A stretch of 64,000 nt of DNA from Paracoccus bogoriensis (GTDB lineage: Bacteria > Pseudomonadota > Alphaproteobacteria > Rhodobacterales > Rhodobacteraceae), in contig NZ_JAHYSR010000009.1 in NCBI RefSeq assembly GCF_019431455.1, positions 44,417 to 108,416 of the forward strand, written 5' to 3'. A program made the position numbers and the translations under genes. Below, piece by piece: positions 35,362-43,816 of this stretch. The stretch's first letter is position 1. Every line of letters begins with the position of its first letter. The notes below the pieces were generated by a model. The model saw only the letters and a list, made by a program, of their open reading frames with translations, had not been told where the DNA came from and ran no database searches.

Positions 35362-36906
35362 ATGAAGCGTCGTCAATTTCTCAATGCAGCCACGGCGATG
35401 GCTGCCGGTGGTGCAGTTCTGGCCGCATCGGCCGATGCCCAACCCGGCGCCGATCCCGCCGCCATCGGTCCGCAGCCCTTTGTTTTCGAACATGTTGCCG
35501 CCATCGCTGCCGAACGCGCGACACGGGTCTATCAGCAGCCGATTTCGCAGCTGGTCGGCAGTTTCGCCAATCTGAACTACGACCAGTATCGTGGCATCCG
35601 TTTCCGGCGCGACCGCGACCCTCTGGGGGCAAGCGGCGCCTTCGGCATGGACTTGCTGTCGCCGGGCATGATCTTTTACGAACCCGTCCGGATCAGCATC
35701 ATCCGCAACGGCGTGGCCCGTCATCTGCCCTTCGACCCTTCGATGCTGGAATTTGACGGCCGCTATTTCCCCGACGGACCGGACCTGACCAATATCGGTA
35801 ACATGGGCTGGTCGGGCTTTCGCCTCCGGACCGCGCTGAACCGGCCCGATGTGATGGATGAGTTCCTCGTCTTTCAGGGTGCCAGCTATTTCCGGGCGGT
35901 GGCGCGCGGCACACTCTACGGTCTGTCCGCGCGCGGCCTCGCGATCAAGACCGGCAGCCCCGATGGCGAGGAATTCCCGCTTTTCACCGATTTCTGGATC
36001 GAACAGCCCCAGCCGGGCGATGGCTTCATGCGGATCTACGCGGTGCTTGACAGCCGTTCGGTCGCGGGGGCCTACGAGTTCATTGTCCATCCCGGCGCCA
36101 CGACCATGATCGAAACGCGCATGGCGCTGTTCCCCCGCGTCGATCTGCGCGAGACGGGACTGGCGCCGCTGACCTCGATGTTCTGGTTCAGCCCTGCGTC
36201 GCGTCGGGAAGTCGATGATTACCGCCCCGCCTGCCATGACAGCGACGGGTTGCAGATGCATACCGGCGCCGGTCAAGCCCTGTGGCGCAGTCTGACGTCT
36301 CCGGGCAAGCTCCAGATCAGCAGCTTCGTGGACAACAACCCCCGAGGCTTTGGCCTGGTCCAGCGAGCCCGCGATTTCGAGGCATTTCAGGATGCCGAGG
36401 CGATGTATCACCTGCGCCCCTCGACCTGGATCGAGCCGATAGGCGACTGGGGCGAGGGCGAAGTCCGGCTGGTCGAGATCCCGGTCGAAAACGAATTCAA
36501 CGACAACATCGTCAGCTACTGGCTGCCCAAGGCACCGATCACGCGCGGCCAGCGGCACGAATTCCGTTACCGGATGGGCTTTTCGGCGCTGCCGCCCGCC
36601 GACATGCCCTTGGCGCGCGTCCGGCAGGTGCGTTCGGGGCGCTCGATCAATGTCGAGACCACGCGCAGCTTCATCATCGACTACGACCTGCCGATATTCG
36701 CCGAGGAACTGCCCCAGATCCAGGTCAAGGCCTCGGCCGGAGAGATCGTCCACGCCTATCTGAAACGGCTTCCCGACCAGCAGGCGCTGCGTCTGGCGTT
36801 TGAATTCGCACCGGGTCGGGCGCAACTGGCAGACCTTCAGGCGGTGCTGACCGATGCCGGGGGACGCGCGCTGTCCGAGACCTGGCTGACCCGCTGGACC
36901 GCATGA
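35362..36906 (+). CDS. opgG: Periplasmic glucan biosynthesis protein (OpgG/MdoG family)
   Basis: A 514-residue periplasmic protein that shapes the branched backbone of osmoregulated periplasmic glucans. A Tat-like leader (MKRRQFLNAATAMAAGGAVL) ends at about residue 27. The body shows QLVGSFANLNYDQYRGIRFRRDRD near 66, YFPDGPDLTNIGNMGWSGFRLR near 135, MTSMFWF-type sequence (LTSMFWFSPASRRE near 270) and SFVDNNPRGFGLVQRARDFEAFQD near 325, all family segments. A Tat-type signal points to the OpgD branch as an alternative name. The ATG at 35362 is chosen as it gives the leader; an upstream ATG at 35305 does not. It overlaps opgH by four bases. Confidence 0.93.
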   Translation: MKRRQFLNAATAMAAGGAVLAASADAQPGADPAAIGPQPFVFEHVAAIAAERATRVYQQPISQLVGSFANLNYDQYRGIRFRRDRDPLGASGAFGMDLLSPGMIFYEPVRISIIRNGVARHLPFDPSMLEFDGRYFPDGPDLTNIGNMGWSGFRLRTALNRPDVMDEFLVFQGASYFRAVARGTLYGLSARGLAIKTGSPDGEEFPLFTDFWIEQPQPGDGFMRIYAVLDSRSVAGAYEFIVHPGATTMIETRMALFPRVDLRETGLAPLTSMFWFSPASRREVDDYRPACHDSDGLQMHTGAGQALWRSLTSPGKLQISSFVDNNPRGFGLVQRARDFEAFQDAEAMYHLRPSTWIEPIGDWGEGEVRLVEIPVENEFNDNIVSYWLPKAPITRGQRHEFRYRMGFSALPPADMPLARVRQVRSGRSINVETTRSFIIDYDLPIFAEELPQIQVKASAGEIVHAYLKRLPDQQALRLAFEFAPGRAQLADLQAVLTDAGGRALSETWLTRWTA

Positions 36907-39047
36907 ACAGGCCGCCGATGACAATTGAACAGCCGCCCCTTGCGGCCTCTTGTCGCACTGCGAAAGGCGCCTCCGATACCGCGCTTGCGGCCATGCCGCC
37001 CGAGGCGCCGCTGGCCATGCCGGTCCAGGATTTCCGCTCTCCGCCACGCGGAGGGCCTGCACGGCACATGAACAGCCTGCGTGTCTGGCTGGCGCGTCTG
37101 GTGGCCTTCGGTGGCACGGCGGCCATCGCGGCTTTGGGCTTTCGGCAGATGCTGGCGACCTTCGGCACTGATCCGACCTTGATGCAGATCGCCTTTCTGA
37201 CGCTTTTCGTGCCGACCTTCGCCTGGGTGGGCTTTTCCTTCTGCGCGACGGTCGCGGGTTTTCTGGCCCCCCGCCTGACCACGCCCGACGATCCCGGCAA
37301 CGCGCGGCTGGCCGTCGTCATGCCGATCTATCACGAGAACGCAACCGCCAGCATCAGCCTGCTGGTCGCCCTTGCGCGCGAGATCGCCACCGAAGGCATG
37401 GCCGAACGCACCGAGATCTTTGTTCTCTCGGACAGCCGCGACGCCTCGATCGCGGTTCAGGAAAGCCAGGCGCTGGCCGCCGCCCGCGCGCTGTCGCCGC
37501 TGCCGATCTGGTATCGTCGTCGCGCCGACAACGAGGACCGCAAATCCGGCAACATCGCCGAATTCCTGCGCCGTTGGGGCGGCCGCTTCGACCAGTTCGT
37601 GGTCCTGGACGCCGACAGCGTGATGACCGGCAAGACCATCCGTGAATTGTCCGCCCGCATGTCCGCCGACCCTTCCGTAGGCCTGATCCAGACCATGCCC
37701 ATGCTGGTCGGAGGCGAAACGATCCTGGCGCGTCAGACCCAGTTCGCCGGCCGCGTCTATGGCCCGATGATCGCGCGCGGCGTCTCGGCCTGGTCGGGCG
37801 ATACGGGCAATTACTGGGGGCACAACGCGATCATCCGCACCGAGGCTTTCACCCAGGCCTGCGGCTTGCCGCGCCTGCCGGGGCGTCCGCCGTTCGGCGG
37901 CACGATCCTCAGCCACGATTTCGTCGAGGCCGCGGCGCTCTGCCGGGCGGGCTGGAAGGTGCGACTGGATCACGACCTGCGCGGCAGCTACGAGGGCTGC
38001 CCGCCCACGCTGATGGACATGGCCGCACGCGAGCGCCGTTGGGCGCAAGGCAACCTGCAACATGCGCGACTTCTGGGGATGCGCGGGATGCGCGGGATCA
38101 GCCGGGTGCATTTCGTCATCGGCATGATGAGCTTCCTGATGAGCCCGATCTGGCTGGCGCTGATCCTCGTGGGCCTGGTCCTGTCGGCGACGGTGCTTCT
38201 GTCCACGCCCGAATATTTCCCGAACGCCTACCAGCTTTTCCCCGAATGGCCGGTCTTTGACAGCCGCCGGATGCTGTGGCTGTTCGCCATCGCCATGGCG
38301 CTGCTGTTGCTGCCCAAGTTCATCGCGACCTTCCGGGCCTGGGCGCGGCCTCTGGCCCGCAATTCGGGCGGGCGCGTGCGGATCTTTGCCAGCGCCCTCT
38401 TCGAGACGGTGCTGTCGGCGCTGATCGCGCCCGTGCAGATGCTGGTCCAGACCCGCCAGATCGCCGAGATCCTGCGCGGCCGCGACAGCGGCTGGAACCC
38501 GCAGATCCGGGCCGGCCATGTCCCGGGCTGGGGACTGGTGCTGCGCCACCACTGGTCCCATGTGTTGCTGGGGCTGGGAACGCTGGTCGTACTGTGGCAA
38601 TTCTCGCCGCCGCAGCTGATCTGGCTGTCTCCTATCCTGGCCGGGCTGATCCTGTCGCCGCTGACGGCGCGGCTGTCGGCCAGCGCGGTGCTGGGGCGCT
38701 GGACGCGGATGCGCGGCCTGCTGGTCACGCCCGAGGAACGCGACCCGCCCTCGATCCTGACCGAGGCCGCCGCCATCGCCCGCGCCCTGCCCGCGCCCAT
38801 CACCGGGCGCGAGGCCCTGCTGCGGCTGGGGCGTGACCCGCAGGTGATGCGGAACCATCTGGCCGCCCTGCCCCCATCCGAGGGCGAATTGCCGACCGCT
38901 CGGGCGCTGCTGCGGGTGACGGCGGGCGCCAAGATCGACCATGCCCGCAGCCAGTCCGAGGCGCTGGATTATCTGGACCCGGCGGAAACCGACGCGCTGG
39001 TCTCGGACCGGGCGCTTCTGGCCCGCTGGAGCGCGCTGCCCGCATGA
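36903..39047 (+). CDS. opgH: Membrane glucosyltransferase (OpgH/MdoH)
   Basis: A 714-residue GT2 glycosyltransferase that polymerises and exports the glucan chain using UDP-glucose. Two N-terminal membrane helices (about residues 65-85 and 92-115) precede the catalytic domain: LAVVMPIYHEN near 137, FVVLDADSVMTGKT near 230 with the DxD motif, SHDFVEAAALCRAGW near 338, and ERRWAQGNLQHARLL near 377 containing the Q-x-x-R-W-type acceptor motif. Further helices near 405-430, 460-480 and 550-590 form the channel. It is translationally coupled to opgG upstream and to opgC downstream, each by ATGA overlap. Length fits the compact alphaproteobacterial OpgH. Confidence 0.95.
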   Translation: MNRPPMTIEQPPLAASCRTAKGASDTALAAMPPEAPLAMPVQDFRSPPRGGPARHMNSLRVWLARLVAFGGTAAIAALGFRQMLATFGTDPTLMQIAFLTLFVPTFAWVGFSFCATVAGFLAPRLTTPDDPGNARLAVVMPIYHENATASISLLVALAREIATEGMAERTEIFVLSDSRDASIAVQESQALAAARALSPLPIWYRRRADNEDRKSGNIAEFLRRWGGRFDQFVVLDADSVMTGKTIRELSARMSADPSVGLIQTMPMLVGGETILARQTQFAGRVYGPMIARGVSAWSGDTGNYWGHNAIIRTEAFTQACGLPRLPGRPPFGGTILSHDFVEAAALCRAGWKVRLDHDLRGSYEGCPPTLMDMAARERRWAQGNLQHARLLGMRGMRGISRVHFVIGMMSFLMSPIWLALILVGLVLSATVLLSTPEYFPNAYQLFPEWPVFDSRRMLWLFAIAMALLLLPKFIATFRAWARPLARNSGGRVRIFASALFETVLSALIAPVQMLVQTRQIAEILRGRDSGWNPQIRAGHVPGWGLVLRHHWSHVLLGLGTLVVLWQFSPPQLIWLSPILAGLILSPLTARLSASAVLGRWTRMRGLLVTPEERDPPSILTEAAAIARALPAPITGREALLRLGRDPQVMRNHLAALPPSEGELPTARALLRVTAGAKIDHARSQSEALDYLDPAETDALVSDRALLARWSALPA

Positions 39048-40201
39048 ACCGCATGATCACGCTGGACATGCTGCGCGGCTATGCGCTGCTCAGCATCATG
39101 GTCAACCACATGCCGGTCTCGGTCATGCGGGGGGTGACGCTGCCGAATTTCTCGATCTTCGACGCATCCGAATTGTTCGTGCTGCTGTCCGGGTTCCTGG
39201 TCGGCATGGTCTGGCGGTCGGTCGAACGCCGCGAGGGGCAGCGCGCCGCGCAATGGCGCTTTGCCCGCCGCGCCTTCGAGGTCTGGCGCGCGATGATCCT
39301 GATCGGCGTGCTGATGGCGCTGCTGTCGGCGGCGCTTCTGGCGGCAGGGATGAGGCACACGGCGATCTGGAACCAATACGCGGTCTGGGTGATCGAGAAC
39401 CCGCTTGGCTATGTCGGTGCGCTGGCCTCGATGTGGCTGCAACCCAACATCGTCGATGTTCTGGCGGTCTATGTCGTGCTTCTGGCGGTGACGCCGGTCA
39501 TCGTGCCGCTGATGCTGCGTTGGCCGTTGGCCGTCGCGGTCGCCCTGGTCGCGATCTGGTGGCACGGGCCCGAACTGAACAGCCTGCTGCCGAACCATCG
39601 CCGGCAAGGCGGATTTCTGTTCAACCCCTTCGGATGGCAGCTTCTGTTCTTTTCCGGCGTGGCGATGGGCCTTTTCCGGGACAGGATCATGGCCGCGCTT
39701 TTGCCGCGCCGCCATCTGGTGACGGCCCTCGCGCTTGGCATGTTCGCCTTCGGTTGCGCCATCGTCATCGCGGCCCGCATCGGAGAACCCGCTCTGGCCG
39801 TCAGGCAGGCGATGCGGATGGTCTATGGCACGATCGACAAATGGAGCCTCGACGGCACCCGCTATCTGGCGATCATGGCGGCGGCCTGGCTGGTCGTGGT
39901 GCCGCTTGGCCCCGTGATGGCGCGGATCGCCGCCAGCAGACCGGGCGTCTGGATGCAGCAGATCGGGCGCGGCGGCCTGTGGTCCTTTGGCGCCTGCGTG
40001 CTGTTGTCGGTGCTGGGCGACGCGCTGCAGATGAACCCCGAAGGGCAGTCCGTCGCCGCCCGGCTGGCGGTGGATATCTGGACCTGCATCGCCCTGTGGT
40101 GGCTGGCGGTGCTGTGGCTGCGCCACGGCGATCCCTGGCGGCGGGCACGAAGGGCCCGCCGAGCCGAAAGGCGGCTGGCGCGGGCAGCGGCGCGGGGATG
40201 A
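39044..40201 (+). CDS. opgC: OpgC-type membrane acyltransferase for glucan succinylation
   Basis: A 385-residue integral membrane protein with about ten hydrophobic segments, of the OpgC family. OpgC in Rhodobacter sphaeroides succinylates osmoregulated periplasmic glucans. The start RMITLDMLRGYALLSIMVNHMP near residue 3 is the family signature, followed by SELFVLLSGFLVGMVW near 43. A cluster of charged residues ends the protein. It is the last gene of opgGHC; opgI, present in the R. sphaeroides operon, is absent here. The TGA stop falls in the first copy of a 14-bp tandem repeat. Confidence 0.9.
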   Translation: MNRMITLDMLRGYALLSIMVNHMPVSVMRGVTLPNFSIFDASELFVLLSGFLVGMVWRSVERREGQRAAQWRFARRAFEVWRAMILIGVLMALLSAALLAAGMRHTAIWNQYAVWVIENPLGYVGALASMWLQPNIVDVLAVYVVLLAVTPVIVPLMLRWPLAVAVALVAIWWHGPELNSLLPNHRRQGGFLFNPFGWQLLFFSGVAMGLFRDRIMAALLPRRHLVTALALGMFAFGCAIVIAARIGEPALAVRQAMRMVYGTIDKWSLDGTRYLAIMAAAWLVVVPLGPVMARIAASRPGVWMQQIGRGGLWSFGACVLLSVLGDALQMNPEGQSVAARLAVDIWTCIALWWLAVLWLRHGDPWRRARRARRAERRLARAAARG

Positions 40202-40230
40202 CGCAGCGGGGGTGACGCAGCGGGGGTGAC
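40199..40230. repeat. 14-bp tandem repeat across the opgC stop
   Basis: Two exact copies of TGACGCAGCGGGGG (40199-40212 and 40213-40226) followed by TGAC. The opgC stop codon is the first three bases. The remaining gap to nadA (40231-40339) shows no clear operator; a purine-rich GGAGGAGGAG at 40325-40334 is the ribosome binding site. Confidence 0.8.
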
Positions 40231-40339
40231 GGGCGCAAGGAAATCCTCTAAATCGCCTTCACGAAACGGTCACATCAGCTGACGACGGGTCACGAGAAGG
40301 CGCGGCATCGCCCGCCATCGCATCGGAGGAGGAGCCGAG

Positions 40340-41392
40340 TTGCTGGACGATACCCTTATCCGCCGCGAGCTTGCCGCGCATTACGATCTGGCCCCGTCCG
40401 AGACGCTGGCCCGCGAGCTGGCGCATCTGCACGCCCCCATGGCCCGCGTCATGCCCTATCCCGACTGGGTCATGGCCGCGCCTTGGGTCGCCGCGATCAA
40501 CCGGCTCAAGGCTGAACGCGGCGCGGTGGTGCTGGCCCATAACTACATGACGCCTGACATCTATCATGGCATTGCCGATGTCGTGGGCGACAGCCTGCAA
40601 CTGGCGATCGAGGCCACGCGCGTGGATGCCGACATCATCGTGCAATGCGGCGTGCATTTCATGGCCGAGACCTCGAAGATCCTGAACCCGGCCAAGACGG
40701 TTCTCATGCCAGACATGGAGGCCGGCTGCTCGCTGGCCGAATCGATCACCGCCGAGGGGATCGCGCAGATGCGCGCGCGCTATCCCGGCGCCCAGGTCGT
40801 CAGCTACGTCAATACCACGGCCGAGGTAAAGGCGGCGTCAGACATTTGCTGCACCTCGTCCAACGCCGCGCAGATCGTGGCGGCCATGCCGGGCGACACG
40901 GTCATCATGACCCCCGACAAATGGCTGGCGCAGAACGTGGCCAAACAGGTGCCGCAGAAGCGCATCGTCTGGTGGGACGGCGCCTGTATCGTGCATGAAC
41001 GCTTCACCCCGCAGGATCTGCGCGATTTCCGCGAATGGCATCCGGGTATCCGTATCATCGCCCATCCCGAATGCCCCCCCGATGTCGTGGCCGAGGCCGA
41101 TTTCGCGGGATCGACCGCTCATATCATCGACTATGTGGGCCGCGAGCGCCCCGAAAAGGCGATGCTGGTCACAGAATGCTCGATGGCCTCGAACATCGCC
41201 GACGCCCATCCGGGGGTCGAGTTCCTCGGGCCCTGCAACATGTGCCCCTACATGAAGAAGATCACGTTGGAAAAGGTGCTCTGGTCGCTGCACACGATGA
41301 CCGGCCGGATCGAGGTGGACCCGGCCATCGCCGCCTCTGCCCGCCTGGCGGTCGAGCGCATGATCGACCTGTCGCGCAAGCTGGCGGCATGA
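40340..41392 (+). CDS. nadA: Quinolinate synthase A
   Basis: NadA condenses iminoaspartate with dihydroxyacetone phosphate to quinolinate using a 4Fe-4S cluster. The 350-residue protein has conserved segments VVLAHNYMTPDIYHGIADVVGDSLQLA near 62 (in parts), IIVQCGVHFMAETSKIL near 97 with a cluster cysteine, and ICCTSSNAAQIV near 168. LGPCNMCPYMKKITLEKV near 295 supplies the third cysteine. Initiation is from TTG at 40340, supported by the GGAGGAGGAG upstream and the lack of a better ATG before the conserved region. It is first in nadABC; nadB begins four bases after its stop. Confidence 0.96.
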   Translation: MLDDTLIRRELAAHYDLAPSETLARELAHLHAPMARVMPYPDWVMAAPWVAAINRLKAERGAVVLAHNYMTPDIYHGIADVVGDSLQLAIEATRVDADIIVQCGVHFMAETSKILNPAKTVLMPDMEAGCSLAESITAEGIAQMRARYPGAQVVSYVNTTAEVKAASDICCTSSNAAQIVAAMPGDTVIMTPDKWLAQNVAKQVPQKRIVWWDGACIVHERFTPQDLRDFREWHPGIRIIAHPECPPDVVAEADFAGSTAHIIDYVGRERPEKAMLVTECSMASNIADAHPGVEFLGPCNMCPYMKKITLEKVLWSLHTMTGRIEVDPAIAASARLAVERMIDLSRKLAA

Positions 41393-41396
41393 CCCG

Positions 41397-42947
41397 ATGA
41401 TCCCCAATGACCGCGTGGTGATCATTGGCGCGGGGCTTGGCGCGCTCTATGCAGCGCTTGCGCTGGCGCCGCGGCCGGTCCTGATGATCTCGCCCGATCC
41501 TCTGGGCCAGGGTGCCAGTTCGGCCTGGGCGCAGGGCGGGGTCGCGGCGGCGATGGCCGCGCCCGACAGCCCCGATCTTCACGCCGCCGATACCATGCGG
41601 GCGGGGGCGGGTATCGTGGATCGGGCCGTCGCGCGCATGGTTGCGGACGAGGCGCGGGCGCATATCCTTGCACTGACCGATCTGGGCACGCCCTTCGATC
41701 GCGATGCCAAAGGCGGCTATGTCATGTCGCGCGAGGCCGCGCACAGCCTGGCCCGCGTGGTGCGGGTGCGCGGCGATCAGGCCGGCGCCGAGATCATGCG
41801 CGCCCTCATCGCCTCGGTCCGCGCCACGCCCTCGGTCCAGGTTCTGGAGGGCTGGCTGGCCACGGGCCTGCGCCGCGACCGGGACCGCATCGCCGGGATT
41901 GAATTGATGCGCGCCACCGGATCGGCCACGCTTGCGCTGGCCGCACCGGCGGTGCTGATTGCCGCCGGCGGCGCGGGCGGGCTTTATGCCGTGACCACCA
42001 ACCCGCCCCGCATCCGGGGCGAGGCGATGGGCATGGCCGCCCGCGCGGGCGCGGCGATTGCCGATGCCGAGTTCGTGCAGTTCCACCCGACCGCCATCGC
42101 CACCGGCGCCGATCCTGCGCCGCTGGCGACCGAGGCGCTGCGGGGCGAGGGCGCGGTTCTGGTCAATGCCGCAGGCACACGCTTCATGCTGGGCCTGCAC
42201 CCCGATGCCGAACTGGCACCCCGCGACATCGTGGCCCGCGCCGTCTATGCCGAAACACAGGCCGGGCGCGCCCCCGCGCTGGATTGCCGCGCCCTGCCCG
42301 ATCTGGCCCGGCATTTCCCCGCCGTCTTTGCCGCCTGCATGGCTGCGGGGATCGACCCTGCGCGACAGCCGATCCCGGTCGCAGCGGCGGCGCATTACCA
42401 TATGGGCGGGATCGCCACCGATGCCGAGGGCCGGTCCAGCCTGCCGGGGCTCTGGGCCTGCGGCGAGGCAGCCTCGACCGGGCTGCATGGCGCGAACCGG
42501 CTGGCCTCGAATGGTTTGCTGGAAGCGCTGGTCTTTGCCCGCCGCGCCGCGCTGTCGATTGCGGCCGAAATGCCGCTGCGCGACGCCGGGCCGGTCCGCC
42601 TGCCCGATCCGGCACCCGCAGCCCCACCGGACCCCGCCCTGATCCGCGGCCTGCGCGCCGCCATGACCCAAGGCGCGGGCGTCATCCGCGATGCGGCAGG
42701 GCTGGGCCACGCGCTGCGACGGATCGCCACCATCGAGACCGAGGGCATGGCCCATCCCCGGATCGCCAACATGACTGCCGCCGCCACGCTGATCTGCGCC
42801 GCGGCCCTGATGCGCCGCGAAAGCCGGGGGGCGCATTGCCGCAGCGATCATCCCGATACCCTGCCCGAGGCTCGCCGCAGCCGCCTGACTCTGGCCGAGG
42901 CCATGACCCTGCGCGACAGCCTTGCAACCGAACCGGAGCCGACATGA
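41397..42947 (+). CDS. nadB: L-aspartate oxidase
   Basis: NadB oxidises aspartate to iminoaspartate, the substrate of NadA. The 516-residue flavoprotein starts with the FAD dinucleotide-binding motif VVIIGAGLGALYAALAL (residues 7-23). SSAWAQGGVAAAM near 41, RVRGDQAGAEIMRAL near 123, VLIAAGGAGGLYAVTTNP near 185 and EFVQFHPTA near 224 are family segments. HYHMGGIATDAEGRSSLPGLWACGEAASTGLHGANRLASN near 334-373 (in parts) follows. The N-terminus is unusually compact. The end overlaps nadC by four bases. Neighbouring nadA and nadC confirm the pathway. Confidence 0.96.
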   Translation: MIPNDRVVIIGAGLGALYAALALAPRPVLMISPDPLGQGASSAWAQGGVAAAMAAPDSPDLHAADTMRAGAGIVDRAVARMVADEARAHILALTDLGTPFDRDAKGGYVMSREAAHSLARVVRVRGDQAGAEIMRALIASVRATPSVQVLEGWLATGLRRDRDRIAGIELMRATGSATLALAAPAVLIAAGGAGGLYAVTTNPPRIRGEAMGMAARAGAAIADAEFVQFHPTAIATGADPAPLATEALRGEGAVLVNAAGTRFMLGLHPDAELAPRDIVARAVYAETQAGRAPALDCRALPDLARHFPAVFAACMAAGIDPARQPIPVAAAAHYHMGGIATDAEGRSSLPGLWACGEAASTGLHGANRLASNGLLEALVFARRAALSIAAEMPLRDAGPVRLPDPAPAAPPDPALIRGLRAAMTQGAGVIRDAAGLGHALRRIATIETEGMAHPRIANMTAAATLICAAALMRRESRGAHCRSDHPDTLPEARRSRLTLAEAMTLRDSLATEPEPT

Positions 42948-43789
42948 TCCCGCCCCTGCCCGACCTGGTCCTTGAACCCCTGATCCGCGCCGCCCTGACC
43001 GAGGATCTGGGCATGAATGGCGACATCACGACCCGCACCGTGATCCCGGCAGGCATCCAATGTCAGGCCGCGATCCGCGCGCGCGAGGCGGGCGTGGCCT
43101 CGGGGATGCAGCTTGCTGCGCTCGCCTTCCGGCTGATCGACCCTGCCCTGCGCTTCGAGGCGCTCTGCCCCGACGGCACCCCCTTCGCGGCGGGTGACAC
43201 ACTGGCGCGGATCGAGGGCGAGGCCGCCCCGATCCTCTCGGCCGAGCGGGTGGCGCTGAACTTCGCGGGCCGCCTGTCGGGCATCGCCACGATGACGGCG
43301 GCCTTCGTGGGCAAGACGCGGGGAACTGCCGCGCGCATCACCTGCACCCGCAAGACCACGCCGGGGCTGCGCCTGGTCGAGAAACAGGCCGTGTTGCATG
43401 GTGGCGGCTTCAGCCATCGCCTGTCGCTGTCTGATGCGATCCTGATCAAGGACAACCACATCGCAGCAGCGGGCGGCATCCGCCCGGTCCTTCGGGCGGT
43501 CAAGGCGCGCGCCTCGCACATGATGCGGGTGGAAATCGAGGTGGACCGGCTGGACCAGTTGGCCGAGGTGCTGGACGAGGGCGGCGCCGATGTCGTTCTG
43601 CTGGATAACATGGACAGCCCGACCCTGCGCCAGGCGGTGACGATGGCCGATGGCCGCGTGGTGCTGGAAGCCTCGGGAAACATGCGTCTTGACCGCATTG
43701 CCGAGGTCGCGGCGACGGGCGTGGACTACATCTCGGTCGGCGCATTGACCCATTCCGCGCGAACGCTGGATCTGGGTCTGGATTTTTAA
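42944..43789 (+). CDS. nadC: Nicotinate-nucleotide pyrophosphorylase (carboxylating)
   Basis: NadC converts quinolinate and PRPP to nicotinate mononucleotide. The 281-residue protein has LTEDLGMNGDITTRTVIP near 18, the substrate loop TRKTTPGLRLVEKQAVLHGGGFSHRLSLSDAILIKDNH near 135-172 (in parts) with the basic residues that bind quinolinate, VEIEVDRLDQLAEVL near 191, and VLEASGNM and GVDYISVGALTHS near the C-terminus. It completes nadABC and is translationally coupled to nadB. It converges on lepA with a shared hairpin between. Confidence 0.96.
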   Translation: MIPPLPDLVLEPLIRAALTEDLGMNGDITTRTVIPAGIQCQAAIRAREAGVASGMQLAALAFRLIDPALRFEALCPDGTPFAAGDTLARIEGEAAPILSAERVALNFAGRLSGIATMTAAFVGKTRGTAARITCTRKTTPGLRLVEKQAVLHGGGFSHRLSLSDAILIKDNHIAAAGGIRPVLRAVKARASHMMRVEIEVDRLDQLAEVLDEGGADVVLLDNMDSPTLRQAVTMADGRVVLEASGNMRLDRIAEVAATGVDYISVGALTHSARTLDLGLDF

Positions 43790-43797
43790 GGGAAAAC

Positions 43798-43816
43798 GAG
43801 GGGCGCGCGGCCCCTC
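43798..43816. terminator. Hairpin between convergent nadC and lepA
   Basis: A 7-bp stem GAGGGGC/GCCCCTC with loop GCGCG lies nine bases after the nadC stop and includes the first two bases of the lepA stop. On the minus strand the GGGGC stem is followed by TCGTTTTCCC, giving a short T-run for lepA. It can serve both genes. Confidence 0.6.

Noticed and set aside
40202..40339. A NadQ or NrtR operator upstream of nadA
   Set aside because: No palindrome resembling known NAD-regulator sites is present, only the tandem repeat and a purine-rich ribosome binding site.
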